Assembly: GCA_016870365.1 (NCBI GenBank)
Contig: VGBW01000002.1
Location: 1-64,000 of the forward strand
DNA: 64,000 bases
Source of the DNA: Actinomycetota bacterium
Lineage (GTDB): Bacteria > Actinomycetota > Actinomycetes > Nanopelagicales > Nanopelagicaceae
Direction: 5' to 3'
Under the pieces are notes generated by a model. The model saw nothing but the letters and a program-made list of their open reading frames with translations. It made no database searches and was not told where the DNA came from. Every line of letters starts with the position of its first letter. Within the stretch, counting starts at the first letter, position 1. The position numbers and the translations under genes are program-made. Of this stretch, positions 61,861 to 64,000 are shown in pieces.

Positions 61861-62553
61861 ATGACAACTACTCAATCAAAGGGCAGCGCCATCAAGGGAA
61901 TCCTTGGCGTTAAGCTCGGTATGACTCAGGTCTTTGATGAAAATAGCCAAGCTATTCCAGTCACTGTGGTTCAAGCAGGCCCGTGTGTGGTCACTAAGGT
62001 CCGCACTCTGGAAAAGGATGGTTATGAAGCTGTGCAATTTGCATTTGGGGCAATTAATCCAAGGAAAGTTTCAAAGCCAGAAGCTGGTCAATTTGCCAAG
62101 GCGGGAGTTACTCCAAGAAAGTATGTCGCAGAGTTAAGAACAGCCAGCGCCTCTTCCTACAACGTAGGACAGGAAGTCAAGGCAGATATTTTTAGCGCCG
62201 GTGAGATCGTTGATGCTCAAGGAACATCTCTGGGGAAGGGATTTGCTGGTGTTATGAAACGCCATAACTTTAGAGGCTTTGGCGATGGCCATGGTGTGGA
62301 GCGTAAGCACCGCACCACAGGTTCTATTGGTAATCGCACCACCCCAGGGCGCGTATTTAGGGGTAAGCGGATGAGTGGTCGCATGGGAGTTGAGACGGTA
62401 ACTGTTCAGAACCTCACAGTGCAGGCCGTTGATGTTGAGAAATCTCTGATTCTCATCAAAGGTGCGATTCCTGGGAAAACTGGCGCGCAAGTTTTGATTC
62501 ACTCAGCCTCTAAGAAGGCTCTTGGCGAAGTTATCAATAAGGCAGGTGCTTAG
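61861..62553 (+). CDS. rplC: 50S ribosomal protein L3
   Basis: The 230-residue protein has [15 protein letters not shown] near residue 15, [20 protein letters not shown] (about 129-148) and [23 protein letters not shown], the loop reaching the peptidyl transferase centre. It has an N-terminal extension of about 10 residues ([10 protein letters not shown]). Confidence 0.97.
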   Translation: MTTTQSKGSAIKGILGVKLGMTQVFDENSQAIPVTVVQAGPCVVTKVRTLEKDGYEAVQFAFGAINPRKVSKPEAGQFAKAGVTPRKYVAELRTASASSYNVGQEVKADIFSAGEIVDAQGTSLGKGFAGVMKRHNFRGFGDGHGVERKHRTTGSIGNRTTPGRVFRGKRMSGRMGVETVTVQNLTVQAVDVEKSLILIKGAIPGKTGAQVLIHSASKKALGEVINKAGA

Positions 62554-62556
62554 AGA

Positions 62557-63237
62557 ATGGCACTAACTATTGAAATAAAGGACGCTAAGGGCGCAAGTGC
62601 TGGAAGTTTTAGACTTCCATCTAAGATTTTTGATGTTCAAGTAAATGTGCCGCTGATTCATCAAGTAGTTACTGCTCAGCTAAATGCAGCAAGGGCTGGA
62701 ACTGCAAAGACCAAGAACCGCGGTGAGGTGAGCGGTGGTGGAAAGAAGCCTTTCAAACAGAAGGGAACTGGAAGAGCTCGTCAGGGTTCAACTCGTTCAC
62801 CAAATCAGCGCCATGGTGGTGTTGCTCAAGGACCAGTTCCTCGTAGTTACGATGAGCGCACTCCTAAGAAAATGATCAAGGCAGCCCTTGCTGGAGTCCT
62901 CTCAGATCGGGCAAGAAATAGGAGAATTCACATCGTCTCAAGCATTGTCGAGGGCGTTAATAGCAAGGCTGCGATCGCTGCGGTTCGCCAATTCTCAGAT
63001 CGCAGACGAATACTTGTAATTCTGGCTCATGGAGAAGAGGCCTCATGGCGCTCACTTCGCAATGAGGAAGATCTGCATCTAATTCGCCAGGATCAACTAA
63101 ATGCCTATGACGTGGTAGTTGCCGATGACTTGGTATTTTCAAAGAAGGCCATCACTGAATTTGTGGCCGGCCCTGCTAAAGGAAAGAGCGTTACCGCCAG
63201 AGCCTTTGAGTCAGAGTTAGCAGAGGTGTCAGCATGA
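62557..63237 (+). CDS. rplD: 50S ribosomal protein L4
   Basis: The 226-residue protein has [32 protein letters not shown] (about 47-78), the extension lining the exit tunnel. [15 protein letters not shown] follows. It starts 3 bases after rplC and overlaps rplW by four bases. Confidence 0.97.
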   Translation: MALTIEIKDAKGASAGSFRLPSKIFDVQVNVPLIHQVVTAQLNAARAGTAKTKNRGEVSGGGKKPFKQKGTGRARQGSTRSPNQRHGGVAQGPVPRSYDERTPKKMIKAALAGVLSDRARNRRIHIVSSIVEGVNSKAAIAAVRQFSDRRRILVILAHGEEASWRSLRNEEDLHLIRQDQLNAYDVVVADDLVFSKKAITEFVAGPAKGKSVTARAFESELAEVSA

Positions 63238-63527
63238 GAGATCATCGCGAAGTTCTAATCGCTCCTGTGGTTTCAGAAAAGTCATATGGAATGCTCGATG
63301 AGAACAAGTACACATTCATTGTAGCTCCTGATGCCAATAAGACTGAGATCAAGATTGCCGTTGAGAAGATTTTCAAAGTTCGCGTCCTTAAGGTCAACAC
63401 TATGAACCGCGAGGGAAAGAGCAAGCTGACTCGTTACGGAGTTGGGAAGCGAAGCGATACCAAGCGCGCGATTGTGCAGATTGCCGCAGGAGATCGCATT
63501 GACATCTTTGGAGGCCCTGTCTCCTAG
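63234..63527 (+). CDS. rplW: 50S ribosomal protein L23
   Basis: The 97-residue tunnel-exit protein has [20 protein letters not shown] and [32 protein letters not shown] overlap with the rplD stop. It docks SRP and trigger factor. Confidence 0.97.
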   Translation: MRDHREVLIAPVVSEKSYGMLDENKYTFIVAPDANKTEIKIAVEKIFKVRVLKVNTMNREGKSKLTRYGVGKRSDTKRAIVQIAAGDRIDIFGGPVS

Positions 63528-63566
63528 CAATAGGTGATGGGACTAATTTGAGAAGAGGGATATGAG

Positions 63567-64000
63567 ATGGCACTTCGTAAGTTAAGACCGGTAACCCCGA
63601 GCTCTCGTGGCCAGAGCGTTGCCGACTTTGCTGAGATCACCCGATCTACTCCAGAGAAATCACTGATTCGCCCGATTAACTCTAGTGGTGGTCGTAACGC
63701 CTCAGGCAAGATCACAGCGCGTCATCAAGGCGGGGGGCATAAGCGGGCATATCGCGTAATCGATTTTCTTCGCAATGATAAAGATGGGGTTCCTGCAGTA
63801 ATTGCCCAGATTGAATACGATCCAAATCGCTCTGCACGTATTGCACTAGTGCACTATGCCGATGGCGAGAAGCGCTACATCATCGCCCCACTTGGAGTTG
63901 AGCAGGGAACCAAGATTGAGAACGGTCCAACTGCAGATATCAAGCCCGGTAATAACTTGCCGCTTAGAAACATTCCAGTCGGAACGATGATTCATGCAAT
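63567..64000 (+). CDS. rplB: 50S ribosomal protein L2, 3' end outside window
   Basis: The gene starts at ATG 63567 ([18 protein letters not shown]) and runs off the window after about 144 codons of an expected 275-280. [25 protein letters not shown] is the conserved N-terminal rRNA-binding part. No disruption is seen in the visible portion. Confidence 0.97.
   Translation, partial: MALRKLRPVTPSSRGQSVADFAEITRSTPEKSLIRPINSSGGRNASGKITARHQGGGHKRAYRVIDFLRNDKDGVPAVIAQIEYDPNRSARIALVHYADGEKRYIIAPLGVEQGTKIENGPTADIKPGNNLPLRNIPVGTMIHA

Overview
The window looks like a chromosome segment of a streamlined freshwater actinobacterium of the acI / Nanopelagicales type (Ca. Planktophila or Nanopelagicus relatives). 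This is inferred from actinobacterial ribosomal and RNA polymerase proteins, moderate to low GC, very tight gene packing, several leaderless-looking promoters, and a C-terminal CFKGK...KKVTA...CPAGYK tail on a secreted protein that I associate with this group. No database search was possible.

Two regions differ. Positions 1 to about 32,100 form a patchwork accessory region. It starts with debris: a frameshifted PD-(D/E)XK-like nuclease, a secreted Gly/Gln repeat protein with three identical 45-bp repeats, a secreted DUF192 protein, an integrase fragment and an odd tRNA-Lys-derived tRNA with a CCT anticodon. Then come putA, a truncated ThiF/MoeB, a PotABCD-like ABC transporter, and a divergent trio of glycosyltransferase, maltokinase-like kinase and SIS isomerase. 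Next is a class II amidotransferase and a second, partial tRNA-Lys copy with more gene remnants around it. The largest block (15.3-31.6 kb) is a divergent sugar-oxidation locus. It holds an aldose dehydrogenase, lactonase, FAH-family enzyme, 2-hydroxyacid dehydrogenase, four SDRs, a zinc ADH, a TIM-barrel isomerase, an HPS-like and RraA-like pair, a sugar ABC transporter, a KDG-type kinase, a KDPG-type aldolase and an FMN 2-hydroxyacid dehydrogenase. The block ends at a junction near 31.94 kb where a DUF2075 ATPase fragment abuts the last 53 codons of a MalG-type permease.

From 32.1 kb a nucleoside-salvage remnant follows (nucleoside hydrolase, ribokinase-like kinase, quinone oxidoreductase). 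After that comes conserved core: tRNA-Thr, tRNA-Met, rpmG, murB, a CopC-like protein, an aminotransferase, tRNA-Trp, secE-nusG-rplK-rplA, rplJ-rplL and rpoB-rpoC. An ACAD10/11-like operon (acyl-CoA dehydrogenase, phosphotransferase, ADH, with a divergent SDR), deoD, a HlyIII protein and vapBC come next. The window closes with the str operon (rpsL-rpsG-fusA-tuf) and the start of the S10 operon (rpsJ-rplC-rplD-rplW-rplB, cut by the window end).

The accessory genes read as a flexible nutrient-acquisition module of a photoheterotroph-like oligotroph: proline and amine uptake, and sugar or sugar-acid oxidation to pyruvate-level intermediates. The best candidates for undescribed biology are the glycosyltransferase/kinase/SIS trio, the sugar-oxidation locus with no recognisable sugar-acid dehydratase, and the remnants that mark a site of repeated integration and deletion. 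Residue positions are approximate and promoter calls are by eye.
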